From the IMG/VR virus record IMGVR_UViG_3300025860_000092, positions 1 to 22,915 of that record: a stretch of DNA of 22,915 bases; one strand, written 5' to 3'. How positions within the stretch are numbered: position 1 is the stretch's first letter; the number at the start of each line of letters is the position of its first letter. The notes under the pieces were generated by a model. The model saw only the letters and a list, made by a program, of their open reading frames with translations, was not told the origin of the DNA and searched no databases. Made by a program: the position numbers and the translations under genes. This document shows, piece by piece, positions 13,293 to 22,845 of the stretch. Source of the DNA: a virus.

Positions 13293-16200
13293 TTAATTTC
13301 CTTGTTTATAAGCATCGTTAGCATCTAACATCCAAGCTTCCATTTCATTTAATTCCTCAATTGAGTCAGGGAATTTACGTGATAAGGTTGCTTTAAGAGT
13401 TCTAATTTGTTCTATAGTACTGTCACTATAATAAGGGGCATCATATTTAAAGTCTTTTTTAAATTCTCTATAGAATTTCTCAGCAAAAGAAACATCTTGT
13501 TGAGCAATCATAGTTAATGCTTGATCCATAAACTCATTATGTTCTAATGTATTAGTAACTAATGTTCCTTTATTTAATTTAAATTTCCAAACAACTAAAA
13601 ATTCTTTAACCTCGTCTACTTCCATTGGTTTATTACCTCTGGATTTGCGATAAATTTGAACAGCTCGTTTAGCTTCAGCTCTAATATCTGCTTTTTTATC
13701 AATGTTTTTACCTGTTTGATCCCAAAGCATTGTTGTCCTAGAATCAGGAGCACTTAATAAAGCCTTCCAAATTTGTTCACCTGAGGTAGTTTCTAATCCT
13801 GTATCAGCTCCCGTTTTAGTTATATCAGCAGTCCACTCATCTGTTAAAGCACCAAAGATTAATTTTTCTGCAGCACTAAGGAAAGGAATCATATCTGTAA
13901 TAACAGCCTTAGTCATTCTCATTTTTTCTGCAGAAGAAAAAGCATCAGAATTATTACTATATACATCAAATAATAACCTAATTGCTCCATTGTCACCAAA
14001 GATTTTTTTATAAAAAGCTACAGAAGCACCCATTTCTTTTGTATCTATTGTATCTCCTTTAGCACTAGCCAGCATCCTAAGAAAATTAGATATAGGACCT
14101 AATGGAGAATTACCATGAACACTTAATACCTCTCCAGGAACAACAAAAGTTTCCTTACCTAAGTACTTACCATAAGCATTAGCAATTTGATATGAAAGAT
14201 TTAGTTTACCAAAGTACTCACCCCAAGTTCTCATGTCAGGATCTTCATGTTCCATTAAATAACTACGTAAATACTTATCTACATTATATAAACTAGAACC
14301 ATATATTGCAAAATCAGCAGCCAATAAAGCAGCTCTTTGTTTTCCAGTAAAAGGAGTTGCTTGAGCATTCCAAGTTCTTTCAGACATCTTTTGTGAAAAA
14401 GAGGTAAATAAACCTAAGTACCTTAAAGGTAAGTTGCTTTGCCAACCAAATGCCATAGAGTTATTCATACCACCTGCAAGTCTATTTGCATCTAAAGCTA
14501 TCTGTGATAAAGCTTCAGGTGTTTTCCAACTTCTCTTAGGATTCATTTGTTTAAATTGCTCTAAAGCAACCATCATAAATAAATCTCTGTTAATTGTTTC
14601 ACCAAATTCAAATCCTATTTCACCAGCTTTTTGTGCAGTTTTTTCTAAGTACATTAAAGGGTTTAAATAAGATGCTGTATTAACACCACGTAAACCAGTA
14701 AGATTAGTGCCAGAGGTAGCACCTAATTTAGGCAAGGTATTTATACCAATTCCTTGATTGTATACATGATCTCTTACATTATTTAAACCTGATTTTTCCA
14801 TAGCATTAATAATAAGAGCATACTCTTCATTTGTATACTTAGTAAATTTTCCTGTTGTAACATCAATGCCTAAGCCTGAATCTTTTATTGCTTTTTCACT
14901 AAGGTCCCAATAGCTATCTATATGTTTATTTAAGTCACTAGTACCCTTTTTCATATTACGTTGTAATGAAATTCTTTTTGATGTTATAGTCAACGCATGA
15001 GTATAAAGTCTAGCCATTTGTATAGGATTACCATTAGAAACAACAGCAATAGGTCCTAAAGAAGCTAATGATTGTAGAATAAACTGTTTAACAGGTCGCA
15101 TTATAATCCATAGGGAAGTAATAGGTCTTAAGGGAGCTCCTGCTACAGAACCTGGATGACGTTGAGCATATCTACCTTTACCAATAAAGTATTTACCTGC
15201 CTTAGTTTGACCAGCTGTTGCATCAGCAATTTCAGCTAATGTCCCCCCTAGCCAACCTACAATTCCAGCTATATCTCCTCTAGCTTTACCCATTTCATAA
15301 ATATAGATTTTATCCCATATTGCTAGAGCATGATTATAAACATCACTATGCCCTGCTACCTCTTGTATTTGATCTCTACTAGGAAATCTATCTTCAATCC
15401 TACCTAAACCTTTTTGAGATACATTATCTTTAGGTGCTATTTTTATATAAGGATTATTATTCATAAAAGCATTAACAAACTCTGCTTTTAATTGTCCTGT
15501 ACCTACTATATCCATTACAGCAGCTCCTGTAGTCTGAGCTGTTTGAACTAATGTAGAATAAGGATCACTTTCTAATTCATATTTTAAACCATTACGTAAG
15601 GACTCATTTGTTTTTAACTGATGTCTTTGTATTTCCATATCAGCCATTTCACCTAAGTCTTTATTATTCCGTCTTTTTAATTCTGATACTAAGTCAACCT
15701 CATAAAAATAATTAGCATTATCTAATGTATTCATATAAGCTATAGCATCTTTTCGTGATTGAAACATAGCTATAGTTTCACTAAATTCAGAGAGGTCTCG
15801 GATAGCTTTTGCTCTATCATTAGAGTAATCTATTTGTCTACCATTTTGTTTAAATCTAACAGGATACTGTCTTACTACAATACCTTCATTATGTATTTTA
15901 GGAACATAGCCTTTAACTTGAGGACTTAAATCTCTAGGTAATGGTCCTGCTTTAACTGTACCAAATACACCAAAGTTATAATAGTTTCCATCAGGAGCTA
16001 AGAACTTTTTAGAAAGTTGATGAATTTGTTGTTGAGGCATCCCTGTACCATCTTGTACATAATGAGTAGCCTCTTTATTTAGATTATTTGATTTATGTAA
16101 TATTGGTTTATTACTATTAAAATCCCATACTTCATAGTTTGCAACAATACGTTGAGCATTGTCAGGAACAAAATTAATAAAGTCATCTGCAGGTCTAAAT

Positions 16201-18767
16201 GTAAACGTATCCTTTACAGGCATAGGCATACGTTCTTTTGTAATAGGATCTATATAATAAAAAGAACTGTTATATCCTTCATCTTGTAGTACTCTTCTAG
16301 CAACTTGTTGTCTCATTTGATGTAACTCATTAGTTACAATTCTAAATGATTGTACAGCTGTTTGAAACTTTTGTACTTGATCATACCTAAGATTAGCTTC
16401 ACCAAGAACTCTACCTATATCTCCACCTGATAACATGTCTTTTTGATTTCTACTCATGTATATTAAAAGATCAGAGAATTGATTTTGTTCTTTAGTCGTC
16501 ATTTCTTTTTTATAGATTTGATTTAATCTTGTTAATGTATTATTAAAAAAGGATTCTTTTGCTAGATCTTGAGAGAAAAAAGCATCTTCCATTTTCTGAG
16601 CAAACTTTCCATAAGGCGTAAAGATATCTGAAACTATTCCTTTAGTAGTAGAACTAGAAGTTTTATTAAACAATGTTCTTAGTAATACTCCTTTTAACCC
16701 AGTATATCTATCTTTAGGAGTTTCTTTCATAGATCCAAAGAAAGCATCATACAAATCTTTATCTCGTTTCCATTCAATACGATAAGTAGAAGTAGGTCTC
16801 ATTTCTTGAGGAACATCATCAAAGTTTCTAAGGTAATTATCTCTATCTAGTTTAGCTACCTCTGCACCATCTATTCTTCTTACCTCATTTAAATTACTAT
16901 CTAATTCTATAATTGTTACTTCTTTGTTTGCTAGTTTTGCATCAACACCAGCTTCTTCTACTAATGATCTTTTTAATTCAGTTGCAGATACTACAGCATC
17001 ATTTAAAGTAACATAGTCTGATGTAGAACTCTTTCTAAAAATTAATCTTGTTTCAAATCCTAAAGGAACAGGTTCAAATACTGAAAAAGATTTAGCAGGA
17101 ACTAAGGGTACTCTAGGATTAATACCATTAAGACCACTTGATATAGTTTCTAACTCTACTAATCGTTGTGGTATATCTCTAGCTCCTTCAGGCATAAAGC
17201 GTTTAGTAGCATTCATTTCTGATATAAGTTTTAATTCTCTAAGTGCAGCACTATCAACTAACCATCCAGGATTATTTAAATTAAAGATATTTCCATTAGC
17301 ATCACTAAAGTATTGTATTACAGTTCTAGGACTCCAACCAATAGTTTGTTCACCAGTATTATTTAAGATAGTATCAAAGACTTGCATTGTAGGATCTTCT
17401 AATCCAGCTTCAATTAAGTTAATACCTTTCTTAGGATTAGTTACCATAGTTGTAGCAAGAGGAGTATTAGCTCTAATTTGTACCTCTCTTGATGCAGGAA
17501 TGCTAATAGAAGTTACTACTTGAGGAATGTTTGTTGTATCTAACTTAGTATTGTCTAATTGTTTAATTAATGCAGCACCTGGCTTACCTACCACTACTTT
17601 GTTTTTAAGGTTTACAGTTCCTTTATATCCTGATTTAATTCCTTTAGGTCCGAGAATACCTATCAGTATATCAAGAGGGAGTGATACTAAAGCAGGATCA
17701 TTTGGATTAACGTACTCACCAACAGCTTGAGTTGTTTCAGCAAGACTTGATAAAAGTTTTATTGATATAGTATTGTTTAAATTTTCATCATCTACACCAA
17801 AAACTTCATTAAGAAATTCTTTATAAAATTGTGCCCAAGAAGCACTTAATGTTTTATCGTTAGGATCATATTCACCTGAATTTCTTTTAGTAGTATAATC
17901 ATATAAACTTGTTAAAGTACTGAGAGCTTTTCCATACTCAGTTTCATCAGCCTCTAATATTTTACGAGCTGCTGCAACTTTTTTAGGATCTAATGATCCA
18001 GTACCCTCTTTCATATAATTTATAATTAAACTACCTGCTTTAGCTACAGGAGTTTGTATACTATTAGGATTATAACTTTGTTGACCAAAGTAAGCACCAA
18101 AAGAATCTAATATATCTACTATCCATTTAAATCCTTGACCAAAAATCATATCTGATATAGCTAGAGGTTCTGAAATTACTGCATCAACAATAGTATTACC
18201 ATCATACTTATTTAATTGTTCTACTTGCTGATCAAAAGATTTACTAGAAGGTTTAGGATTCTTTTGTTCTTCTACCATATTTTGATAGGATTGATCCCAT
18301 GCTGCTGCTACATCTAAATCATATTCTTTATTATCTTGAGCTATTAAAGTTTCATCATTTAAATCTTTACCCGTTTCCATAAGATATTCATTACTTAATT
18401 TCTGTTTATATCTATCACGTAGAGTAGGTTCAAACTTATTTTTATATAAATAATTTTCAAGATACTGACGTTTACTAGATCTTTCCATTTCAGGATCTAA
18501 TAATATATTATTAATTAAGTCTTGGTTTTCTTTATTATCTTCTTGTTGAAATTTAAATTGAAGAGATTCTATAAAGGAAGATTGCCCTTTTTGTTGTGCC
18601 TCTTTAAGAATATTTAAGTAGGTATCAACAGGATTTTCAGACTCTGATAATATAGAAGCATAATAAGCATCATTGTTATTTACAAGTTGAGGCTCAGGAG
18701 GTGCTTCATATGGAGCACCATTTGAAAGATTAACTTCTGGAATTGTTATACCATTTAATTCAGACAT
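13293..18767 (-). CDS. Very large internal virion/DNA-ejection protein (1,824 aa)
   Basis: At 5,475 bases this is nearly a quarter of the window. AAGGA lies 5-9 bases before the start (MSELNGITIPEVN). The N-terminal 180 residues are helical and charged, with Glu/Asn-rich stretches. Hydrophobic patches occur near residue 370 (LVSLPLDILIGILGP), about 1210-1245 (TSLWIIMRPVKQFILQSLAS) and about 1480 (RAALLAADFAIYG), which could insert in membrane. T7 gp16 (1,318 residues) is the obvious analogue: it leaves the capsid and extends the tail through the cell wall. No lytic transglycosylase motif (ES...GLxQ) is visible, so cell-wall cutting activity may be absent or different. The family was assigned by size, context and composition only. 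Confidence 0.72.
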   Translation of the reverse strand: MSELNGITIPEVNLSNGAPYEAPPEPQLVNNNDAYYASILSESENPVDTYLNILKEAQQKGQSSFIESLQFKFQQEDNKENQDLINNILLDPEMERSSKRQYLENYLYKNKFEPTLRDRYKQKLSNEYLMETGKDLNDETLIAQDNKEYDLDVAAAWDQSYQNMVEEQKNPKPSSKSFDQQVEQLNKYDGNTIVDAVISEPLAISDMIFGQGFKWIVDILDSFGAYFGQQSYNPNSIQTPVAKAGSLIINYMKEGTGSLDPKKVAAARKILEADETEYGKALSTLTSLYDYTTKRNSGEYDPNDKTLSASWAQFYKEFLNEVFGVDDENLNNTISIKLLSSLAETTQAVGEYVNPNDPALVSLPLDILIGILGPKGIKSGYKGTVNLKNKVVVGKPGAALIKQLDNTKLDTTNIPQVVTSISIPASREVQIRANTPLATTMVTNPKKGINLIEAGLEDPTMQVFDTILNNTGEQTIGWSPRTVIQYFSDANGNIFNLNNPGWLVDSAALRELKLISEMNATKRFMPEGARDIPQRLVELETISSGLNGINPRVPLVPAKSFSVFEPVPLGFETRLIFRKSSTSDYVTLNDAVVSATELKRSLVEEAGVDAKLANKEVTIIELDSNLNEVRRIDGAEVAKLDRDNYLRNFDDVPQEMRPTSTYRIEWKRDKDLYDAFFGSMKETPKDRYTGLKGVLLRTLFNKTSSSTTKGIVSDIFTPYGKFAQKMEDAFFSQDLAKESFFNNTLTRLNQIYKKEMTTKEQNQFSDLLIYMSRNQKDMLSGGDIGRVLGEANLRYDQVQKFQTAVQSFRIVTNELHQMRQQVARRVLQDEGYNSSFYYIDPITKERMPMPVKDTFTFRPADDFINFVPDNAQRIVANYEVWDFNSNKPILHKSNNLNKEATHYVQDGTGMPQQQIHQLSKKFLAPDGNYYNFGVFGTVKAGPLPRDLSPQVKGYVPKIHNEGIVVRQYPVRFKQNGRQIDYSNDRAKAIRDLSEFSETIAMFQSRKDAIAYMNTLDNANYFYEVDLVSELKRRNNKDLGEMADMEIQRHQLKTNESLRNGLKYELESDPYSTLVQTAQTTGAAVMDIVGTGQLKAEFVNAFMNNNPYIKIAPKDNVSQKGLGRIEDRFPSRDQIQEVAGHSDVYNHALAIWDKIYIYEMGKARGDIAGIVGWLGGTLAEIADATAGQTKAGKYFIGKGRYAQRHPGSVAGAPLRPITSLWIIMRPVKQFILQSLASLGPIAVVSNGNPIQMARLYTHALTITSKRISLQRNMKKGTSDLNKHIDSYWDLSEKAIKDSGLGIDVTTGKFTKYTNEEYALIINAMEKSGLNNVRDHVYNQGIGINTLPKLGATSGTNLTGLRGVNTASYLNPLMYLEKTAQKAGEIGFEFGETINRDLFMMVALEQFKQMNPKRSWKTPEALSQIALDANRLAGGMNNSMAFGWQSNLPLRYLGLFTSFSQKMSERTWNAQATPFTGKQRAALLAADFAIYGSSLYNVDKYLRSYLMEHEDPDMRTWGEYFGKLNLSYQIANAYGKYLGKETFVVPGEVLSVHGNSPLGPISNFLRMLASAKGDTIDTKEMGASVAFYKKIFGDNGAIRLLFDVYSNNSDAFSSAEKMRMTKAVITDMIPFLSAAEKLIFGALTDEWTADITKTGADTGLETTSGEQIWKALLSAPDSRTTMLWDQTGKNIDKKADIRAEAKRAVQIYRKSRGNKPMEVDEVKEFLVVWKFKLNKGTLVTNTLEHNEFMDQALTMIAQQDVSFAEKFYREFKKDFKYDAPYYSDSTIEQIRTLKATLSRKFPDSIEELNEMEAWMLDANDAYKQGN

Positions 18768-18775
18768 TTATATCC

Positions 18776-19399
18776 TTAGCTTTTAAAAATATTACTAATA
18801 CCTTCAGCATTAGTCAGTAATGTACCACCTAGAGTACTAGCATCAGACCACATACCACTTTTACTTGCTGAAGTATTAGCTTGTGATCCTGCATTAGCAG
18901 CGGCTACATTAAATCCAGTAATTTGATTACCTACATCTTGAGCTACATTAATGTTACCTAAGTTAGCAGAGGTTTGTGTACCAATAGAACCAATAGCACC
19001 AGTGTAAGAAGATGTACCTCCAGAGCCTAATGCACCCATACTACCTTCAATTTGTCCTTGTTGAATACGTCCTTGTCTAATACTAGATAATCTACCTCTC
19101 TTTTGTAGTAACTGATTGTACCTATTTCTAGCTTCTTCTGCTTTATTTTGTTGTGTTACTTGCTCTCTTTGGAAACCTGATTGTTGACTTGCATACTTTT
19201 GAGATTGAATATTACTAGCTACATTTATACCTAGACCACCTACTTGCATAGCCGTTTTAAATCCTTCACTACCTAAAAAAGTACCGAAAGAACTAGATTG
19301 AAGACCTGCAAATGGTCCAACACCTGCTAAACCAAAACCAGTAGCTATTGCGGCTATTGGCAATGCTACCTTTGCTATTTTCTTAACTGCTTTACCCAT
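18776..19399 (-). CDS. Internal virion protein, T7 gp14-like
   Basis: The protein has 207 residues. Residues 5-28 are basic then hydrophobic (KKIAKVALPIAAIATGFGLA), suiting membrane insertion. A long amphipathic helix follows, with Gln/Arg/Glu repeats at about 65-105 (QKYASQQSGFQREQVTQQNK and on to the Arg-rich RLSSIRQGRIQQGQ). Then comes a Gly/Ser/Ala-rich region (GALGSGGTSSYTGAIGSIGT). This three-part design is typical of gp14-class ejection proteins, which form an outer-membrane pore on infection. The gene lies between the small gp13/GNAT-like gene and the huge ejection protein, matching the T7 order 13-14. There is no enzymatic motif. Confidence 0.75.
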   Translation of the reverse strand: MGKAVKKIAKVALPIAAIATGFGLAGVGPFAGLQSSSFGTFLGSEGFKTAMQVGGLGINVASNIQSQKYASQQSGFQREQVTQQNKAEEARNRYNQLLQKRGRLSSIRQGRIQQGQIEGSMGALGSGGTSSYTGAIGSIGTQTSANLGNINVAQDVGNQITGFNVAAANAGSQANTSASKSGMWSDASTLGGTLLTNAEGISNIFKS

Positions 19400-19400
19400 T

Positions 19401-19706
19401 TTAAATCTCCAATACTGTTAAATAATTTAATATACCATCTTCTGTTAGAACAATACCTCCAGGTACTTCTTTTGCTCCAAACACAATGTTAAACTTTCTT
19501 TCTTTCTTTGAAGCACAGATACCATAAACCTTCTTAATACCCTTGTCCCTTAACTTTTGTTTTGCTATTTCTAAACCTTTTAAATATCTTTTAAACTTAG
19601 TATGACTCCAAGAAAGACACTCTATGTGCATTTCCCAGTTATCTAGTGCTTCATTCCAAGTGATTCCAATGAATCCATTATCTGGTTCTTCGTACAGTAT
19701 TTCCAT
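19401..19706 (-). CDS. Small GNAT-like / T7 gp13-like virion-module protein (101 aa)
   Basis: The protein has 101 residues (MEILYEEPDNGFIGITWNEA) and its stop lies two bases from the next gene. Strand-helix order resembles half of an acetyltransferase-like fold: a strand pair ending HIECLSW, a long helix (YLKGLEIAKQKLRDKG), a strand (KVYGICAS), a short helix (KERKFNIVFGAKEV) and a final strand. A similar short protein often lies between the nozzle and gp14-type genes of T7-like phages, where gp13 has been noted as GNAT-like and is needed for virion morphogenesis. The acetyl-CoA-binding RxxGxG/A loop is not evident, so catalysis is doubtful. The call rests on position and pattern. Confidence 0.55.
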   Translation of the reverse strand: MEILYEEPDNGFIGITWNEALDNWEMHIECLSWSHTKFKRYLKGLEIAKQKLRDKGIKKVYGICASKKERKFNIVFGAKEVPGGIVLTEDGILNYLTVLEI

Positions 19707-19707
19707 A

Positions 19708-21954
19708 TTATTGTGTTGTTAACATAGTTACTGGATGACCCCATCCTAGTAATCTCATATCCTTACCAAATTCAGAATAAATATACAGGCTTAAACATTT
19801 ACCTGATCCTCGTAATTTATTCTTAGTAACTACCATAGAGTCTCCACTAGCAAAGCTACCTGCTCCTGAAGGAGTATAGTTTCTTAGTATCTTATAGGCT
19901 TGGAAAGGATTACCCCATTTTCCATTAGCATCGGAGTTTGCCCAACCCCATTGAGCTTGTACTTGAGCACCAGATTGATTAGTAAATACTAAATCATCTC
20001 CTGATAATACAAATCCATCTTCAGTTCTTTGGAAGTAAAAGAAAACATAGGGTATTTGTTTTTCTCTCATAATGTCACCAAACAACTCATAACCTGTAAT
20101 TAAGTAACTACTAAAGTTAGCACCAACACTATCCTTAGTCTTCCAATCTACAAAGGTATTATCATTGTATTCAGACAGGGTAAAAGATGTACCATCTATA
20201 GTTAAGAAACTGAATTGGGAAGATCTACTAATAGCTACATCATCATCTACAACTACAGTATCTCCTGCTGTTACTAGTACAGTATCTGTTCCTGCAACCA
20301 CAGTCTCTTCTTGTTCATTTACAGAGTATCCTGGAATATCTACATAGGCTGCTACATAAGGAGAACTTCCTATTACATCAGATATTTCATTTTTATACCA
20401 AGCAGTTAAGGTTAAATCATATATTAATTCTTTGTTATATTTATTAACATAGTTTAGAGTATCATAATTTACACTATCATTATAGAGAAATCTAACTCTG
20501 TTTTCTTTCTCATCATAGAAACCTCTAGCATTATTCTTACCTGCTTCTGGTATTTCTAAGTAAAGCTTTTGAATAGAAGTTAATGATATAGATTCTGCTG
20601 CAAATCGTCCTGAAGCTGTATCAGGTTTAAGTAAGTATATACCTGCTCTTGACCAGTAGATAAAGTTACCATTAACATTAACAATTGCTTTAGGATTAAA
20701 TACACCATTAGTAGAAATCTTAGAAGCTTGGAAAGAGGTTGCAATAAACCCTCCAGTATCTCCATAGATCTCCCATATGCCGTTTTCTGCAAAGACTAGT
20801 ATAGATGCTTGCGAAGCAACAATTCGTACAATACGAGTGATTTCAGGTATCTGTATGGAGCCACCATCAGTATCTATTAGATCATTAATACCTGGATCAG
20901 TAGGATCAGCCTCTTGATAACAAGTTCCTAAGTCATTATCATTTCTAATAACTTTTGAAAAGAAAATATAACCAGAGTAGTTAGGTGATCTTGCATCTCC
21001 ATTAGAAACAGTAGAATCTATGCCTGCATAAAATAATCGTTGTGCATAAGAGGTAACACTAGTAATTGTACCTTGTTCTTGATCTAAAGGTAAACCAGTA
21101 GTAACATCTGACTTAGCCATCCTAGATGTACCTCTATTAAAAGCATCAATAATAAATGAGCCTTTAGCAATCTGATAGTTAGACTGGGAGTTCTTAACTA
21201 GAGTATCTGGATCATACTTCTCATAATCAGCAGAGGCAGTATTAGATATTTTACCTAATGTCCAGTTATCTGCATTACTAGGATATTGTGCAATTTTTGT
21301 AAACGTATAAGTTATCGCATCAGCACCAGTACTAGTAACAATGTTCTTGTTCCACCCTTGGTTACGCAAGTTATATTTGTGTTCAGGGCTTAATGTTGTA
21401 GGTCTAGTATCTAAGAATAAGTTATCTTCTACACCATAAATATCTCTAATTTCAAGAGTAATCTCTGATTGAGTTACAGCACCTGTAGTAGGTTCATACT
21501 TAAGTAAAACAGGTTTAGCTAAATCTTTAGAAACAATAATACAGTTGTTATTAATAACTGATGTTTCAATGTTACTATTAGCTAATCCTGCAATAGTAAT
21601 AGCAGCACCACTATTCTTAAGATTAGAAGATGGAGAAGGTGTTAACAAATCCATAAACCAAAGTTTATTATTAACTCGTACAATACCTAATGATACTGTC
21701 GTATCTCCACCAGGACTTTCCCATTGATGAAATGATTGTTTACCTTCTTTTATATCAGTAGCAGTAAAGCCAGTAGATGTCAAGGTATAGTCTGATTCAT
21801 AATCAACACCCAAACGTCTATATCGTGAACCATCACGATTAAGAACAAAGTTAGCTTCGTCTACGGAAGCATTCTCTGGAAATGTTAATTGATTTGCTTC
21901 AGTAATAAGTCCCTTAACAAAGGACCTAAAAGCCTTTTCACCCTTCTTAGCCAT
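19708..21954 (-). CDS. Tail nozzle protein, T7 gp12 (tail tubular protein B)-like
   Basis: The protein has 748 residues with a GAGG ribosome site shortly upstream. The start (KAFRSFVKGLITEANQLTFP, then ENASVDEANFVLNRDGSRYR) matches the pattern of podovirus nozzle proteins, whose N-terminus inserts under the tail gatekeeper and reads 'L..G...p..sp......n..l..dG...rR.G'. The rest is beta-rich with many Thr, Asn, Asp and Gly residues and repeated short strands, consistent with the beta-propeller of gp12. Aromatic-Gly pairs such as GNFIYWSRAGIYLL near the middle fit propeller blades. Six copies would close the end of the tail tube. It is the largest beta-structured protein here and the natural start of the ejection module that follows. 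Confidence 0.75.
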   Translation of the reverse strand: MAKKGEKAFRSFVKGLITEANQLTFPENASVDEANFVLNRDGSRYRRLGVDYESDYTLTSTGFTATDIKEGKQSFHQWESPGGDTTVSLGIVRVNNKLWFMDLLTPSPSSNLKNSGAAITIAGLANSNIETSVINNNCIIVSKDLAKPVLLKYEPTTGAVTQSEITLEIRDIYGVEDNLFLDTRPTTLSPEHKYNLRNQGWNKNIVTSTGADAITYTFTKIAQYPSNADNWTLGKISNTASADYEKYDPDTLVKNSQSNYQIAKGSFIIDAFNRGTSRMAKSDVTTGLPLDQEQGTITSVTSYAQRLFYAGIDSTVSNGDARSPNYSGYIFFSKVIRNDNDLGTCYQEADPTDPGINDLIDTDGGSIQIPEITRIVRIVASQASILVFAENGIWEIYGDTGGFIATSFQASKISTNGVFNPKAIVNVNGNFIYWSRAGIYLLKPDTASGRFAAESISLTSIQKLYLEIPEAGKNNARGFYDEKENRVRFLYNDSVNYDTLNYVNKYNKELIYDLTLTAWYKNEISDVIGSSPYVAAYVDIPGYSVNEQEETVVAGTDTVLVTAGDTVVVDDDVAISRSSQFSFLTIDGTSFTLSEYNDNTFVDWKTKDSVGANFSSYLITGYELFGDIMREKQIPYVFFYFQRTEDGFVLSGDDLVFTNQSGAQVQAQWGWANSDANGKWGNPFQAYKILRNYTPSGAGSFASGDSMVVTKNKLRGSGKCLSLYIYSEFGKDMRLLGWGHPVTMLTTQ

Positions 21955-21955
21955 T

Positions 21956-22234
21956 CTATTCCTCTATTGTAATAGCTTCTTTCTTAGCCTGCTTTTTCTC
22001 GTAACGTACCCTAGCTTTCTCTGCTTCATTTAACTTAGGTTCTTGTTTATTTGAATTAACATAAGTAGCTACTTGTGTATCTACAAATGAAAGTGATGTA
22101 AACTTACCTTCTAGTGACTTAGGAATCTCTCCACCTCCACTCCATTGTAATACGTAATGTGATGTACCTGGTTGAATTACTGCTTGTAAATCCATAGTAC
22201 CATTTGTTTTATAACTCTTTGCAACATTGGTCAT
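21956..22234 (-). CDS. Small virion-module protein of unknown function (92 aa)
   Basis: The protein has 92 residues preceded by AAGGA at good spacing. Residues 1-60 seem to be mixed beta (LQAVIQPGTSHYVLQWSGGG, then GKFTSLSFVDTQVATYV). The C-terminal 30 residues form a charged Lys/Glu helix (NEAEKARVRYEKKQAKKEAI). It sits between the Lys-rich protein and the nozzle. Such small genes around the tail tube may encode head-tail joining or assembly factors, but no motif supports a specific role. The stop is one base from the nozzle start. Coding is confident and function unknown. Confidence 0.6.
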   Translation of the reverse strand: MTNVAKSYKTNGTMDLQAVIQPGTSHYVLQWSGGGEIPKSLEGKFTSLSFVDTQVATYVNSNKQEPKLNEAEKARVRYEKKQAKKEAITIEE

Positions 22235-22248
22235 GTTTATCCTTATTT

Positions 22249-22692
22249 TTATAAATATTTATTTTGCATAGAAGTCATTGTTACTAAGCCTCTACTTTTC
22301 TTTTTAGTACTTGGTTTCTTTTTATCCATTCTATTTACACTTGAAGGTGTATTCTTACTTACTAATGCTGGATTAACAGGAGCTTTCTTTTTAACTGCTG
22401 CACTACCAGGAACAGAATTACCTTTAGTATTACGATTAACCTTACCCATATCAGGACCTACAGGTTTAAGTTGTGTAGGAGTATAAGCATTACCATCCAT
22501 TGTACTGGCAGAAGGTTTAGTTGTTTTTTTCATGTAAGAAGGAACATTCTTTTTATCTACAGTATTAGGAATATCTTTAGCAGAGCCTTCTCCTCGTTGA
22601 GGACCAGCAACAACTTTTACTGTATCTGTTTTAAAAGAAGTAGTTTTTCTTCTACGTTTTTGCATTCCTTTTACTGCTTCTCTAATAGCCAT
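22249..22692 (-). CDS. Lys-rich low-complexity protein (147 aa)
   Basis: The protein has 147 residues and starts MAIREAVKGMQKRRRKTTSF. It is rich in Lys, Thr, Ser, Pro and Asn, and poor in aromatic and hydrophobic residues, with clusters KKTTKPSASTMDG, VKKKAPVNPALV and DKKKPSTKKKSRG. It is very basic and probably disordered, without Cys or a membrane segment. Such a polymer could bind DNA or a polyanionic surface in the virion, for example as a condensing or decoration protein. Its position, before the 92-residue protein and nozzle, suggests a virion role. The upstream stop at 22692-22694 overlaps its ATG as TAATG, so it is co-translated with the ORF before it. No family is recognised. Confidence 0.6.
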   Translation of the reverse strand: MAIREAVKGMQKRRRKTTSFKTDTVKVVAGPQRGEGSAKDIPNTVDKKNVPSYMKKTTKPSASTMDGNAYTPTQLKPVGPDMGKVNRNTKGNSVPGSAAVKKKAPVNPALVSKNTPSSVNRMDKKKPSTKKKSRGLVTMTSMQNKYL

Positions 22693-22816
22693 TACTTCTT
22701 TCTCCCTGTTTTTGTTCTAAGTTGTTTACTAAAACTACCTGGTATATTCTTAAACTTTGTACCATCCATTGTTGTAGATATACCTCTTTTTAATTTCTTC
22801 TTCTTTTTTGCACCAT
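22692..22816 (-). CDS. Small basic protein (about 41 aa) split by an apparent frameshift at an A6 run
   Basis: On the - strand an ATG at 22816 follows GGGG at 22826-22823, a good ribosome site, but its frame stops after eight codons (22790). A shift of one base at the run of six A (plus-strand TTTTTT near 22804-22809) would continue in the frame that runs to TAA at 22692-22694. The joined product begins MVQK with a Lys run, then ISTTMDGTKFKNIPGSF and a basic end TKTGRKK. The alternative is a shorter protein from ATG 22769 (MDGTKFKN). Either a programmed -1 shift or a lost A in the sequence explains the pattern. The stop overlaps the next start as TAATG, which supports the downstream frame as translated. 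Confidence 0.42.
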
Positions 22817-22845
22817 AGACATCCCCTTTAATAAAGGGAGCTGTA

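Noticed and set aside
13293-18767. Lytic transglycosylase domain in the giant ejection protein
   Set aside because: I looked for the ES...GLxQ pattern of T7 gp16 and did not find it.
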